From the NCBI GenBank assembly GCA_964415885.1, contig CAYQCE010000002.1, forward strand, positions 1-64,000: a DNA stretch of 64,000 nucleotides, read 5' to 3'. Source of the stretch: CAYQCE01 sp964415885. Lineage in GTDB: Bacteria; Zixibacteria; MSB-5A5; JAABVY01; JAHJOQ01. Positions 16,930-26,369 of this stretch are shown here, piece after piece (position 1 is the first letter of the stretch; each line of letters begins with the position of its first letter). A program made the position numbers and the translations under genes. The notes below the pieces were generated by a model. It was not told the origin of the DNA, searched no databases, and worked only from the letters and a program-made list of their open reading frames with translations.

Positions 16930-17817
16930 TCAATGATGTCGTCTGAGCTCCCGCAACTTGAAGAACCTGGTGAGAGCCTCAAGATACGAGCCCGACGTCG
17001 TCAGCGATACATAGTCGATCTTCAACTGCTTGAACATCTCGGCCACCTCAGCTTCCCTCTGGCGTGCGAGGCGTTCATACTCTCGCCGAAAGCTCTTGTC
17101 GTATGTATCAACCCAGATGCTCTCCCCCGTTTCCGCCCCCTCGATCAGAACCAGCCCCGACTCCGAGAACTGCATCTCTCTTGGATCAGAGACATTGATC
17201 GCTACTATGTCGTGCCTGCGGCGGGCAATCAGCAACTGCTTTCTGAAACCGGTATCGATGAAATCAGAGATAATGAAGAGAACAGCACGACGCTTGGTGA
17301 CCTGGTTGAAATACTCGAGGGCAGCTCCGATATCGGTTCCCGTACCTTCCGGCTCGAAATAAAGGACCTCGCGGATCAATCGGAGCACATTCCGCCGCCC
17401 TTTGTTGGGCGGTATGAACTTCTCTATACGATCCGTAAACGAGATCATCCCGACCTTGTCGTCGTTCTTGATCGCCGCGAACGCAAGAAGCGCCGTCAAC
17501 TCTGCGGCAAGCTCCGACTTCAGATAGTCGGCCGTGCCGAACTGAGTCGACCCGGAGGCATCCATAAGGATGATAACCGTTAGCTCCCGTTCCTCGGCGA
17601 ACTTCTTGATAAACGGAGTTCCGTAACGAGCCGTTACATTCCAGTCGATCTGACGGACATCATCACCCGGCTGATACTCGCGAACCTCGTCGAATTCCAT
17701 TCCCTGCCCCTTGAATGATGAATGGTATTCGCCCGATATAAGGTCCTCAACGAGCCGCTTTGTGCGGATTTCGATGTGCCGGACCTTCCTGAGTATCTCT
17801 TTGGTGTCTATTGTCAA
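16930..17817 (-). CDS. DUF58 domain-containing protein
   Basis: This 295-residue cytoplasmic protein carries the DUF58 signature GMEFDEVREYQPGDDVR (about 39-55), followed by IDWNVTAR and a VWA-like fold with DASGS at about 86-90. DUF58 proteins accompany MoxR ATPases and are thought to be their VWA-type adaptors. TTG 17817 is taken as start because it lies one base after the MoxR stop and has GAGG 9-10 bases upstream. A TTG at 17832 also opens the frame but overlaps MoxR. The family is secure; the start is less so. Confidence 0.85.
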   Translation of the reverse strand: MTIDTKEILRKVRHIEIRTKRLVEDLISGEYHSSFKGQGMEFDEVREYQPGDDVRQIDWNVTARYGTPFIKKFAEERELTVIILMDASGSTQFGTADYLKSELAAELTALLAFAAIKNDDKVGMISFTDRIEKFIPPNKGRRNVLRLIREVLYFEPEGTGTDIGAALEYFNQVTKRRAVLFIISDFIDTGFRKQLLIARRRHDIVAINVSDPREMQFSESGLVLIEGAETGESIWVDTYDKSFRREYERLARQREAEVAEMFKQLKIDYVSLTTSGSYLEALTRFFKLRELRRHH

Positions 17818-17818
17818 C

Positions 17819-18805
17819 CTACGGCACCTCAATCGTATCGAAGATTTTCTTCACGATATCCTCGGATGTCAGTTCTTCCGCCTCCGCCTCGTAGGTCAGT
17901 ATAACGCGGTGCCGAAGGACGTCCATTCCGATCGTCTTAACATCTTCAGGCGTAATATAGCCGCGACCGCGTATGAAAGCATGCGCCCGCGACGCCATAT
18001 TGAGATAGATCGTCGCGCGCGGAGAAGCGCCGTACTCGATCAGGTCTTTGATATCGAGCCCGAAGTTGTCTGGCTCGCGCGTGGCCATCACGATATTGAC
18101 AATGTACTCTTTAACCTTCTCATCCACGTATATTTCGGAGACCACACTCCGAGCTTTAAGGATGTCTGCGGGCGCAATAACCGGCGTGGCCGACGGTCTC
18201 TCGGTGCCGGTCATGCGATCCATTATCTGAAGCTCTTCCTCGCGATTCGGGTACGTTATCTTCAGCTTGAGCATGAATCGGTCGACCTGAGCCTCGGGGA
18301 GCGGATAGGTTCCCTCCTGTTCGATCGGGTTCTGCGTCGCGAGTACAAGGAACGGCTGATCGAGCAGATAAGTCGTGTCGCCGATTGTCACCTGCCTTTC
18401 CTGCATCGCCTCGAGCAGTGCAGACTGAACTTTGGCAGGCGCGCGGTTGATCTCGTCCGCGAGAATCAGGTTTGCGAAAAGGGGACCCTTTTTCGGGTAA
18501 AATTTACCTTCCTGCGGAGAATATACGAGCGTTCCGATAAGGTCAGCGGGCAAAAGATCCGGCGTAAACTGCAGTCTCTGGAATTGCGCCTGGATACAAT
18601 CAGACAGTGTCTTAATCGATAGAGTCTTCGCCAACCCCGGCACACCCTCGAGCAGGATGTGACCATCGGCGAGAAGACCTATCAACAATCGTTCGACAAG
18701 GTAAGTCTGCCCAACAATGACTTTGCGGATTTCGTCGGTGAGTTTCTGGACGAATCCGGATTCCCTCTCAACCCTCGATTGAATCTCCTGAATATCCTGG
18801 TTCAT
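17819..18805 (-). CDS. MoxR-family AAA+ ATPase
   Basis: This 328-residue AAA+ ATPase has Walker A GVPGLAKT (about 54-61), Walker B LILADEINR (about 113-121), sensor 1 LATQNP and the conserved EGTYPLPEAQVDRF segment. MoxR ATPases act as chaperones that insert cofactors into or remodel VWA-domain partners, here probably the DUF58, BatA and BatB proteins. GGAGG precedes the ATG. The gene starts the tightly packed part of the Bat cluster, 46 bases after the exported BatD-like gene. Confidence 0.93.
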   Translation of the reverse strand: MNQDIQEIQSRVERESGFVQKLTDEIRKVIVGQTYLVERLLIGLLADGHILLEGVPGLAKTLSIKTLSDCIQAQFQRLQFTPDLLPADLIGTLVYSPQEGKFYPKKGPLFANLILADEINRAPAKVQSALLEAMQERQVTIGDTTYLLDQPFLVLATQNPIEQEGTYPLPEAQVDRFMLKLKITYPNREEELQIMDRMTGTERPSATPVIAPADILKARSVVSEIYVDEKVKEYIVNIVMATREPDNFGLDIKDLIEYGASPRATIYLNMASRAHAFIRGRGYITPEDVKTIGMDVLRHRVILTYEAEAEELTSEDIVKKIFDTIEVP

Positions 18806-18851
18806 TCCACCTCCGATTCCTCAACACCGTTTATCAGACTAGTACCTGTGC

Positions 18852-19706
18852 TCAGCGGGACTGTTCCAACGTTTTCTGAAGCTTCTGGATCATTTCGAAC
18901 AGGGTGTCTTCGTCCACAGCTTTCTTGCCAAACTTCACATCATCCCGCATTCCGTTTAGCTGTATGTATATATCATACAGCGGCTTCGGTGCATTTGTTG
19001 CAGTTTTGTCGTCAATTGAACCGTCGGTCCTGAACGCGACGTTGTAACTGTCTGCGAGGTAACCCCGCAGACCGTCGTACAGAAGAAGCTGAGCTTCCAC
19101 CCGTTTGCCGTGTGCGACCTTGAGCTTACATTGTTGCAGCCTCGCCTCAAACTCAGCTACCGGATCTTCGAGTTCGAGAGCGGTCTTTCGACGGGTTCGC
19201 TGAACGCGAAAATAGACTACAATCGTGATCACTATCACGAACATGACAAGCCCACCGAGCGTCACCACATCCCTGACTCTCTTCGAACCGTCCTCAGCCG
19301 CGCGCACCATCACATTTAACTCGTCCGTTTGAAGAGCAACCAGATACTCCACGGTCTTGTCGAAGTATGATATGTCTATACGCGGAATAACGACTCGCCC
19401 CGTGTCGAGAGTGAGGTAGTGGACACTACGAACCGTTTCGGTGACCGGAAGCGAATCGGCAACCAGCTTCCGCACCGAGAGCCCGGTCGACAGAATCTTG
19501 AGTTGCGCCGGCTCGGGGAATATGGGTTCGTCAATTTCGTAGCTCTCCGGATCGCCTGCGACCCTGATAGTCAAGTCGAGTGTGAGCGTGTCTCCGACGG
19601 CGACTTCCCTCGAAGACAACTGCGCATTAACGGAAACCGGCCCCTCAGCAAACGCCATACACCGGGCTACAATGACGAAACAGAGAGATGCAATCAATAA
19701 CCTCAT
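18852..19706 (-). CDS. exported BatD-like protein, head of the Bat cluster
   Basis: This 284-residue protein has a signal peptide (cut near AFAEG), a beta-rich domain opening VNAQLSSREVAVGDTLTLD, a membrane helix at about 148-166 and a cytoplasmic helical tail. It resembles the N-terminal Ig-like unit and tail of BatD. It is the first gene before MoxR. A TTGACA box at 19740-19745 (minus) lies 34 bases upstream, but its -10 is poor, so the cluster may instead be read through from the envelope genes. The BatD-like label is by fold and position. Confidence 0.6.
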   Translation of the reverse strand: MRLLIASLCFVIVARCMAFAEGPVSVNAQLSSREVAVGDTLTLDLTIRVAGDPESYEIDEPIFPEPAQLKILSTGLSVRKLVADSLPVTETVRSVHYLTLDTGRVVIPRIDISYFDKTVEYLVALQTDELNVMVRAAEDGSKRVRDVVTLGGLVMFVIVITIVVYFRVQRTRRKTALELEDPVAEFEARLQQCKLKVAHGKRVEAQLLLYDGLRGYLADSYNVAFRTDGSIDDKTATNAPKPLYDIYIQLNGMRDDVKFGKKAVDEDTLFEMIQKLQKTLEQSR

Positions 19707-19747
19707 AGTGATACACTAACTAATTGTGGCGCAAGCAAATGTCAATA

Positions 19748-20605
19748 TTAAACAGTCCAGCGACCAATCAGAAGCACTATCAGTCCGAAGGGCATCAGAA
19801 GCTTCAGAGTTGCTTGAACAACCCCGAATTCAGCGGGATTCTGACTGCGTATCAGGAGAATGGACACAGCCACTAAAGGTAGGATCGTCAGAAGAATCGC
19901 CGCCAGGAGGTAGTGTGTCGAAAGCCCGTAGAAGATATACGCCGCTACCATCGAGATCGCCAGGATGCAGAATATGGAGACCCCCGCGAACTTCGCACCG
20001 GAAACACCATACGCTATCGGCATAGTCCTCGAACCGAGCCGGGAGTCTCCCCTCAAATCTTCGATATCTTTGATTATCTCTCGACCCAGATGAAACAGGA
20101 ATGCGAACAGCGCCCCAAGGACCGCGAAGCGCATCTCGTCCACTGACCAGTCTGACCGGATGCCCGCCGGATAGACAAACGCAAGAGCAGACACAAACGC
20201 CACAGTCAGATTCGAAATCACGAGCATACGCTTGCCAATCGCAGCGTAGAAGAACAGGATTACCGCCGCGACGAATGCGATCACAAGACATTCTTTGCTC
20301 GCTTTAGCCGCCGAGGCAAGTCCCGACACCGCGTATATAATGACGAACAGCTTCGCCTCAGTGAGCGTGACCGTTCCCGAAGGAATCGGACGGTTCGGCC
20401 TGTTCACGCCATCTATTTCGCGGTCGAAGATATCGTTGATCGTGTTACCGAACCCGGCGATGAGAGCCGCACCGACTGCTGCCAGCAGAATCCGATCGAT
20501 TTGGGGCACCGTCTCAAGCAAATAAGACGCGGCGATCACCGTTGCCACCGTGATCAGCATGTTTATCGGCCGTCCGATACTTAAGATGCCAGGCAAGTGC
20601 CTCAT
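19748..20605 (-). CDS. UbiA-family prenyltransferase (geranylgeranylglycerol-phosphate type)
   Basis: This 285-residue integral membrane protein has seven to nine hydrophobic helices and both Asp-rich UbiA motifs: NDIFDREIDGVNRPNRPIPSG (about 57-77) and KDIEDLRGDSRLGSRTMPI. These bind the magnesium-diphosphate of a prenyl donor. The NRPNRPIPSG signature fits the geranylgeranylglycerol-phosphate geranylgeranyltransferase-like branch better than quinone or heme O enzymes, but I cannot confirm the acceptor. Its start overlaps the stop of the upstream barrel gene, so it belongs to the long envelope operon. Confidence 0.85.
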   Translation of the reverse strand: MRHLPGILSIGRPINMLITVATVIAASYLLETVPQIDRILLAAVGAALIAGFGNTINDIFDREIDGVNRPNRPIPSGTVTLTEAKLFVIIYAVSGLASAAKASKECLVIAFVAAVILFFYAAIGKRMLVISNLTVAFVSALAFVYPAGIRSDWSVDEMRFAVLGALFAFLFHLGREIIKDIEDLRGDSRLGSRTMPIAYGVSGAKFAGVSIFCILAISMVAAYIFYGLSTHYLLAAILLTILPLVAVSILLIRSQNPAEFGVVQATLKLLMPFGLIVLLIGRWTV

Positions 20606-22071
20606 CAGAATCGACTCTCCAGAATCATATAGAGCTTTCCATCACTAAAATCATCATCCTCACCCCATGCAGCATCAATCAACAGCGCTCCGTTCGGCAG
20701 TTCAAACATAAACCCAAGACCCGCTCCGAATCTATCGAGAGATTCGCCCGATACGGACTTAAACGATGCACCATCGACAAAGACATGAAACCGTGCGGAC
20801 GCGGCGAGCCTGACAGTCGGCTGCAGCGAGGCAAGCAGAAAACGCTCGGTCAGAAATTGCTCCTCACGGTAACCGCGCAGTCTTCTCGCGCCGCCGAGTT
20901 TGTACAGGTCTGACTGCGGGATATCCGTTTCGTCAGTGATTATCCCTGCGGCATCGATTCGTACACCCGAGCTGAATGCAGCATACAGCGGGAACGAACC
21001 TCGATAGGTCGCCTCGATCCGAGTGTCATCAATCCTCTCCTGCCCAGGCCGTACACCAGCAAAACTGTATTCCTGCTTTGTCCCGTATAGTAGATCGATA
21101 TCCAGAATCTGACGATGATCGGTTCGTGCGGTGCTGAGAGTGACGCCGGCACCCCACCACCAGCGACGGGCGTGGAAGACACCGATGAATCGACTACCCT
21201 CAGGAGCGAACCGCTGCCAGCCTGCACGGACCCTGACCGACACCGCACTGAATTCACTGTATGCAAGGGACGCATCTGCGGATAGTTCCTGATACAGGCT
21301 GTCGAAACGCTGCTGCTCGACATTACCGCGCAAAGAGAACGGTTGAAAGAGGATGAACGGTTGATAGAAACCTACCCGCACACGATGAGAGAGCGGATTT
21401 CTTTTGTTGTAAGCTATCTCGAAGCGCCGCCCCCTGCCGAGGAGATTTTCGAACTCGATACGCACGAAACCCTGCAGGTAGCCGTCCCGGTTGGCATAAC
21501 CCGGCTGATAGCCGAGGCTGCCTTCGATAAGATTGGTTGGCTTGCGTTGAACCTCGAAAATTGGAACGCAGGTGGAAAAATCATCAAGAAACTTGAGTTT
21601 AGCGGAATCGGCAACCTCCAGAAACGTAAATTGTCGATAAAGTGCAAGTGTTCGTTCAATCCTGCTCTGGTCGAAACTTCCACCCGGAGAGACGGTCGCG
21701 ATCCTCTCGAGAAATTCCTTCGTTCTCGTGTCCACGCCCACAACTCTGGCGCTGTCGAAACGACAGAGGGGTCCGGAAATCACCTCCACTATTAGTTCAT
21801 ACTCACCGTTTGTTGACAACGCCAGGTCACGCACACGAACCTGCGCGAACGGATAGCCGGAGTTTTCGAGACCGGTGAGGACTTCGTTCGCGAATCCGGA
21901 GAGTGCCTGTTCTGAAATATTCACTCCTTGCAGCGACTTCGAGAGATGCGCCAGGTCTGCCGTCACCGTCGTATCAGCTATTATATGCACTTCCGAAATC
22001 TGACTGGCACTTAGAGGAGGACCTGCGAGCAGGTACAGGATCGCCGAGATCAGGGCACAGATACGCGTCAT
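20605..22071 (-). CDS. BamA/TamA-like outer-membrane protein with POTRA region
   Basis: This 488-residue protein has a signal peptide, a POTRA-containing N-terminal half (about 22-190, with VSPGGSFDQSRIERTLALY) and a C-terminal Omp85-type beta-barrel with the motif GGARRLRGYREEQF, which matches the conserved G(x)RG(Y/F)R barrel signature. It ends in a C-terminal phenylalanine (ESRF), as expected for a barrel-insertion signal. ATG 22071 overlaps the stop of the upstream gene and follows GAGGTTC. It is shorter than BamA and more like the two-to-three-POTRA, TamA-like class. It may insert or export its operon partners; this is inferred. Confidence 0.8.
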   Translation of the reverse strand: MTRICALISAILYLLAGPPLSASQISEVHIIADTTVTADLAHLSKSLQGVNISEQALSGFANEVLTGLENSGYPFAQVRVRDLALSTNGEYELIVEVISGPLCRFDSARVVGVDTRTKEFLERIATVSPGGSFDQSRIERTLALYRQFTFLEVADSAKLKFLDDFSTCVPIFEVQRKPTNLIEGSLGYQPGYANRDGYLQGFVRIEFENLLGRGRRFEIAYNKRNPLSHRVRVGFYQPFILFQPFSLRGNVEQQRFDSLYQELSADASLAYSEFSAVSVRVRAGWQRFAPEGSRFIGVFHARRWWWGAGVTLSTARTDHRQILDIDLLYGTKQEYSFAGVRPGQERIDDTRIEATYRGSFPLYAAFSSGVRIDAAGIITDETDIPQSDLYKLGGARRLRGYREEQFLTERFLLASLQPTVRLAASARFHVFVDGASFKSVSGESLDRFGAGLGFMFELPNGALLIDAAWGEDDDFSDGKLYMILESRF

Positions 22072-25000
22072 CAGAACCTCGCCCTCACGCCAACGGATGT
22101 GCGATGTCTCGTGTCCAGTCCCGGCAGCTTCTCGCCATTGTAAATGATCCTGCCGGATACGAGTTTGGAGAGACGGATATCGAGAGATGCCGCCCAGTCG
22201 AAGTTGTCGCCGATCTTCTTGCCTCCGGCGAATTGAAATGGAATCGATGCTTGATCCGAATCTACCCGATAGTACGATAGATGAGCCGTAAACCGCCCCG
22301 ACTTGCCGGCTGACATTCGTCCTTCGAGGCCCCCCTCCCACCGTGTAGCATTTGTCTGGTCGTTTCGCGACTCAGCCTGCAAGTAACCTGGCGTTACGAT
22401 CACCTCATACCCACGTCTAATACGCCACTTGAACGGCGCTCTGAGATGGTGCTCGACGAAATCGGCCCTGCCGCTGAACGAGGAACTTTCATCCACGCGC
22501 TTGAAACGGTGTTCCGGTGAAACCGTGGTTGACCTGGGCAACGTGATGTCGAAACGTTCCACGAATGAGATTCGGTAGTCAGACAGCGGTGGCGATTGAC
22601 GCGGGAAGAACCGGACGATCTCATCTACTGAGAGATAGAGCCAGACACGGTCGCTCAGCTTCGTTCGAGCTACCTGACGAAGACTCTTCTCTCTCAGGAG
22701 ACTTCGGTCAGAGAAGGAATTCACGTAAGGCATGAACCACACGAGCGTTGGATCTTCGCCATCATCGCCTTCTTCGCGTGCCCGAAGATGAGTTTCGAGG
22801 CTGACACGCCTCAGAAATGACAGATCCTCAGGACAGCTTGTCCACTCGGATAACTCGGCACGGAATGTCAGTCCGCTCGAAAGTGATATTCCAACCCTAT
22901 CATCCGTGATAAGTTCCTCAACGCGTATGTAATTCCCGAAATCATCCGGCACATACACACCGTTTTCGAGACGATAATCCCCTTCGCCCTCGCCGACACG
23001 GAGGTACGTCGCCGCCTGCCTGTCAAGACTCTGTCGACCGATTCGGAGATTAAAGGCGAGATCATACAGCCCGGTCCGGCTGCCGACTCGGTAGTCCGAG
23101 GACGCAAGGAACTGCGAACCCCTGGTTTCGCCGTCATCGAATTCATGCACTCGGCGCGTTGTGATCCCGACATCCGCGCTCGATCCCGGCAGGCCACCCG
23201 CCCCTTCGTATGACACCCGCAACTCGCGAGTGTTCTTCTCCCTCTCCCAGCTATCACTGAGCACGTCACGCTCCTCGTATGCTCCGGAAAGAGTGAATCC
23301 GCGCAGCCGTGCCTGAGCCGAGTATCTGTCGTACCGCCTGCCTTTCGATTCAATCAAAACGCCGCGCGTATCGACTTCGCTTTTATAATCAACACGCAGC
23401 CCCGCCGTTTTGGAAGTTACGGCGGCGGATAGAGAGTTCTCGAGGAGACGCGTGGATTTTGATATTGCATCTCCGGAGGCTGTGCGATCGCTGCGGCCTG
23501 CAGTCAGCTTGAATAGTTTGAGTGGCTTGAGCGCAAGCGCGAATCCGTATCTGTCGGCATTCACTGAGCCCGGATCGTCATAAGCACCAACACCGGCGGT
23601 AAGATCAATATACCGGCTGGCCGAAACGAGCGAAACGTCAATCTCGCTTGCGGCGTCGTATACTGAGTCGGTCTGAAGTGACCATCTTCGCTCCCGTTCG
23701 ACCTCGAACTGTTTTCCGGGGACAAAGAACTCTGCTTCAACGCGGGCGGCCCGCACTGCGAGCGACAGGCTGGGAGATGCAGTGTCAGCCGGATTCAAAA
23801 TCCGGAATTGCGCATGGCTGCGCAGATCGGACCCAACGTTATCACCGTCATCCGTATTCGAGAAAAGATTACGATCGTAATCGCTGAGCATCCCGCTTAG
23901 TTCAAGTGAGACTCGACTCCGGTTGAGCTCGGTTGTTACTATTACAACATCAGACTTTCTCGGGCTCTGCAGGAATACGATCGGATCATAGGATCCGTTA
24001 CCCTCGCCGATCCATGAATAGCGACCACCGCCGACATAGACGTAGCTTCCACTTTCAGCGCCAACGAATGAGAAGCTCACGTTGTAATCTCCAAGACTGT
24101 CGACGAACACATACACAGTGTCGCCTTCACTAATCTCGATATTGTACCGTCCCTCGTTTGAATCTGCCCGCACTGCGCCCGACCGCACTGCAGTGGCATC
24201 TCCGGCATTCTTCAGGGCCTGAACATCAGCAGGCGTCAGTTCGATGCGCGATGGGTTCTCTTTCGAGTCCGCCTGTCGCAGGACTCCGACCTCAGCGAAG
24301 AATCCTCTCCCGATGCTGTCGCCAAACGCGACCGATCCGCTGTACAGGTTCTGCTGATAGCTCTCGTCGAGGTATTCGAAATCGACCTCGATGCGTGAGC
24401 GTGAGGTAATCATGACTGTGGGATTGAATGTCAGTTTGCCGAGGAGGTAGTCAATATCGTAGTCGGCGTCCGCTCCTCGCTCCATCCGCCTGCCGTCCAG
24501 CCAAACCGTCTCGGTCCCGGGGAGAATCGAGGATGACTCCCGGCCATTCGAAGGACGGAGCGAGTATGGTCCGAGCACGCCCTCTCGTCCGCTCAGTTTG
24601 ACAATCTGATGCTTGGATTTGATCCCACCGGCTGTAATCTCCGCGCGATACTTATCGATCTCGAGCACGGCCCTCGCACCCTTCATTGCCTTGTTAAGTG
24701 TGGCTGTCGTCCCAAGAGTGCGGGCGAGCGTGATGTCACCGATTGTTCCCCTGAATCGATCCGATTCTACACTCAGAGCTATCTTGTCGACTTCCCCAAT
24801 AGTAGTCGACACTCCGCTAACATCCGGACGTGACTGGTCGGACAGCACGCCGCGTACTCGAAGGTTCTCCGATATGCGCCCCTCGATCTGGATATTCATC
24901 GTCTGATTGAGCTCGAACGAACTCACACTACCAGTCGACACACCGATAGATTTGCTGCCGAATATCCTCAGTTTCGAGCCGGTTGTCAAAGGAGCTGAAC

Positions 25001-25376
25001 CACGCGCGGCTGCAGGCGATTCAACCGTGCGATCGATCACTGTTCGGGCGGCATCGAGGCTCATCCTGCGCTTGAAGTAATATGACGGAATATCGATCGG
25101 CAGGCTCTGGTATGTAATGAGCAGTGTCGCCGGGGGATCATATTCGAGCAGCAGCCTGATTGTACCCGTGAGCACGTCTAATTCGTACTCTGAAGTGGAT
25201 AGGGATTTCCCATTTAGATCTATGTCGAGAGTATTGCTCAGAATATTGCGGCCGGTTAGCTCCAAAACTGATTGCTCTTCGCTCAGACGAATAGTATCCG
25301 CAAATTCTACCGGCGTGATTGACATTGCTGCGGAAGGAAGTAACAAAACTGCAAATGTGAGGCAGAGAAGCCGCAT
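22071..25376 (-). CDS. large outer-membrane or surface protein of unknown function
   Basis: This 1101-residue protein has a signal peptide (cut near AMS) and repeated amphipathic beta segments throughout, ending VGVRARF with a terminal Phe, as in outer-membrane barrels. The N-terminal third includes VLELTGRNILSNTLDIDLNG and LPGTETVWLDGRRMERG, which look like a plug or secretin-like beta domain. The rest reads like a long barrel. Its stop overlaps the BamA/TamA-like gene start, so the pair is coupled. It recalls the barrel part of very large type IX proteins such as SprA, but I do not recognise it and would not name it. Confidence 0.65.
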   Translation of the reverse strand: MRLLCLTFAVLLLPSAAMSITPVEFADTIRLSEEQSVLELTGRNILSNTLDIDLNGKSLSTSEYELDVLTGTIRLLLEYDPPATLLITYQSLPIDIPSYYFKRRMSLDAARTVIDRTVESPAAARGSAPLTTGSKLRIFGSKSIGVSTGSVSSFELNQTMNIQIEGRISENLRVRGVLSDQSRPDVSGVSTTIGEVDKIALSVESDRFRGTIGDITLARTLGTTATLNKAMKGARAVLEIDKYRAEITAGGIKSKHQIVKLSGREGVLGPYSLRPSNGRESSSILPGTETVWLDGRRMERGADADYDIDYLLGKLTFNPTVMITSRSRIEVDFEYLDESYQQNLYSGSVAFGDSIGRGFFAEVGVLRQADSKENPSRIELTPADVQALKNAGDATAVRSGAVRADSNEGRYNIEISEGDTVYVFVDSLGDYNVSFSFVGAESGSYVYVGGGRYSWIGEGNGSYDPIVFLQSPRKSDVVIVTTELNRSRVSLELSGMLSDYDRNLFSNTDDGDNVGSDLRSHAQFRILNPADTASPSLSLAVRAARVEAEFFVPGKQFEVERERRWSLQTDSVYDAASEIDVSLVSASRYIDLTAGVGAYDDPGSVNADRYGFALALKPLKLFKLTAGRSDRTASGDAISKSTRLLENSLSAAVTSKTAGLRVDYKSEVDTRGVLIESKGRRYDRYSAQARLRGFTLSGAYEERDVLSDSWEREKNTRELRVSYEGAGGLPGSSADVGITTRRVHEFDDGETRGSQFLASSDYRVGSRTGLYDLAFNLRIGRQSLDRQAATYLRVGEGEGDYRLENGVYVPDDFGNYIRVEELITDDRVGISLSSGLTFRAELSEWTSCPEDLSFLRRVSLETHLRAREEGDDGEDPTLVWFMPYVNSFSDRSLLREKSLRQVARTKLSDRVWLYLSVDEIVRFFPRQSPPLSDYRISFVERFDITLPRSTTVSPEHRFKRVDESSSFSGRADFVEHHLRAPFKWRIRRGYEVIVTPGYLQAESRNDQTNATRWEGGLEGRMSAGKSGRFTAHLSYYRVDSDQASIPFQFAGGKKIGDNFDWAASLDIRLSKLVSGRIIYNGEKLPGLDTRHRTSVGVRARF

Positions 25377-25379
25377 CGA

Positions 25380-26318
25380 TCATTCACCGACAGGCCGATA
25401 AACCAGAACGCGATTGCCTTTGTAGTCGGAGACGTACAATCGACCGTCAGCGTCGACACAGACGCCGAATGCCTGACGGAACCGATACTGCCCGGTCCCT
25501 GCAGATCCGAACGAGTAAAGCTCCGCGCCTTTGCGCGTCAGCACAAGCACCCTGTTGTCGTGACTGTCAACGACAAAAACACGATTACCGTGGGTAGCAT
25601 GAATCCCTGTGGGATTGGAGAGCAAGTCACGCCCGAAAGTGCGGACGTAATTGTCGTATGCGTCGAAGACAACAACGATCCCTTCATCACGATTGATAAT
25701 ATAGAGATTGTCATCTCCGTCCACCGACATCTGCATGGGATCAAGAAAGGCTCCGATCTCTGTAAGCTCGGAGATAAGCGTGAAGTTTGGGTCAAACTTG
25801 AGAATTCTGCGATTGTGCGGATCGGCTATGTAAATATCTCCGAAAGAACTCACTGCCAGGCCTGTTGCGCGCCCCGGCTGATCCTCCAGATTCAAGCCCC
25901 CGAGGCTCTGTGAGTTGAGCCAGTTCAGGTCGTAGTCGAGCGTTACGATCCTGTCATTCGACGAATCGAGCAGGTAGATGTTCACTCCATCGGAAGTCGC
26001 AATAGCAGCGGGATAATAGAATTGCTCGCGCGAGAATCCGAATCCGCCCTTCTCCATCAAAAATTCGCCGTTCGGCTTGACCTTGACGAGACGATTGTTC
26101 CGGCTGTCGCATATGATCAGGTTCCCCATCGCCCCGATAGCAAGGCTTGTCGGCCCTGAAAGTGGCGCGTTACCGAGTCGTCCGTTGATCTCCGTCTCGA
26201 ACACATAGCCGGCGATGCTCCTGCCAACCTCCGGCTCGAGGTCGCCACTGCGCGATCCGCACGACTGTAGCGCAAACAGAAGAGCTACAGACAGCAATGT
26301 AAGATAGAACCGTGTCAT
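25380..26318 (-). CDS. NHL-repeat lipoprotein
   Basis: This 312-residue protein is a lipoprotein: the signal peptide ends in the lipobox LQSC with the lipidated Cys at residue 20. The mature part holds about six NHL-type blades, for example GPTSLAIGAMGNLIICDSRNNRLVKV and the closing YVSDYKGNRVLVY. These form a beta-propeller for protein or ligand binding. It starts 51 bases after the DUF5683-like gene and ends 3 bases before the 1101-residue protein, so it belongs to the operon. A scaffold role is likely; no catalytic residues are seen. Confidence 0.82.
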   Translation of the reverse strand: MTRFYLTLLSVALLFALQSCGSRSGDLEPEVGRSIAGYVFETEINGRLGNAPLSGPTSLAIGAMGNLIICDSRNNRLVKVKPNGEFLMEKGGFGFSREQFYYPAAIATSDGVNIYLLDSSNDRIVTLDYDLNWLNSQSLGGLNLEDQPGRATGLAVSSFGDIYIADPHNRRILKFDPNFTLISELTEIGAFLDPMQMSVDGDDNLYIINRDEGIVVVFDAYDNYVRTFGRDLLSNPTGIHATHGNRVFVVDSHDNRVLVLTRKGAELYSFGSAGTGQYRFRQAFGVCVDADGRLYVSDYKGNRVLVYRPVGE

Positions 26319-26369
26319 TGAGTCAACTTACGAAGCAGAGGGCTGTTGCGGCAAGCGGAAACTACCCGC

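Noticed and set aside
17711..18622. Plus-strand frame of 303 codons opposite the MoxR gene
   Set aside because: The minus strand encodes an intact AAA+ ATPase there; the plus frame shows no family features.
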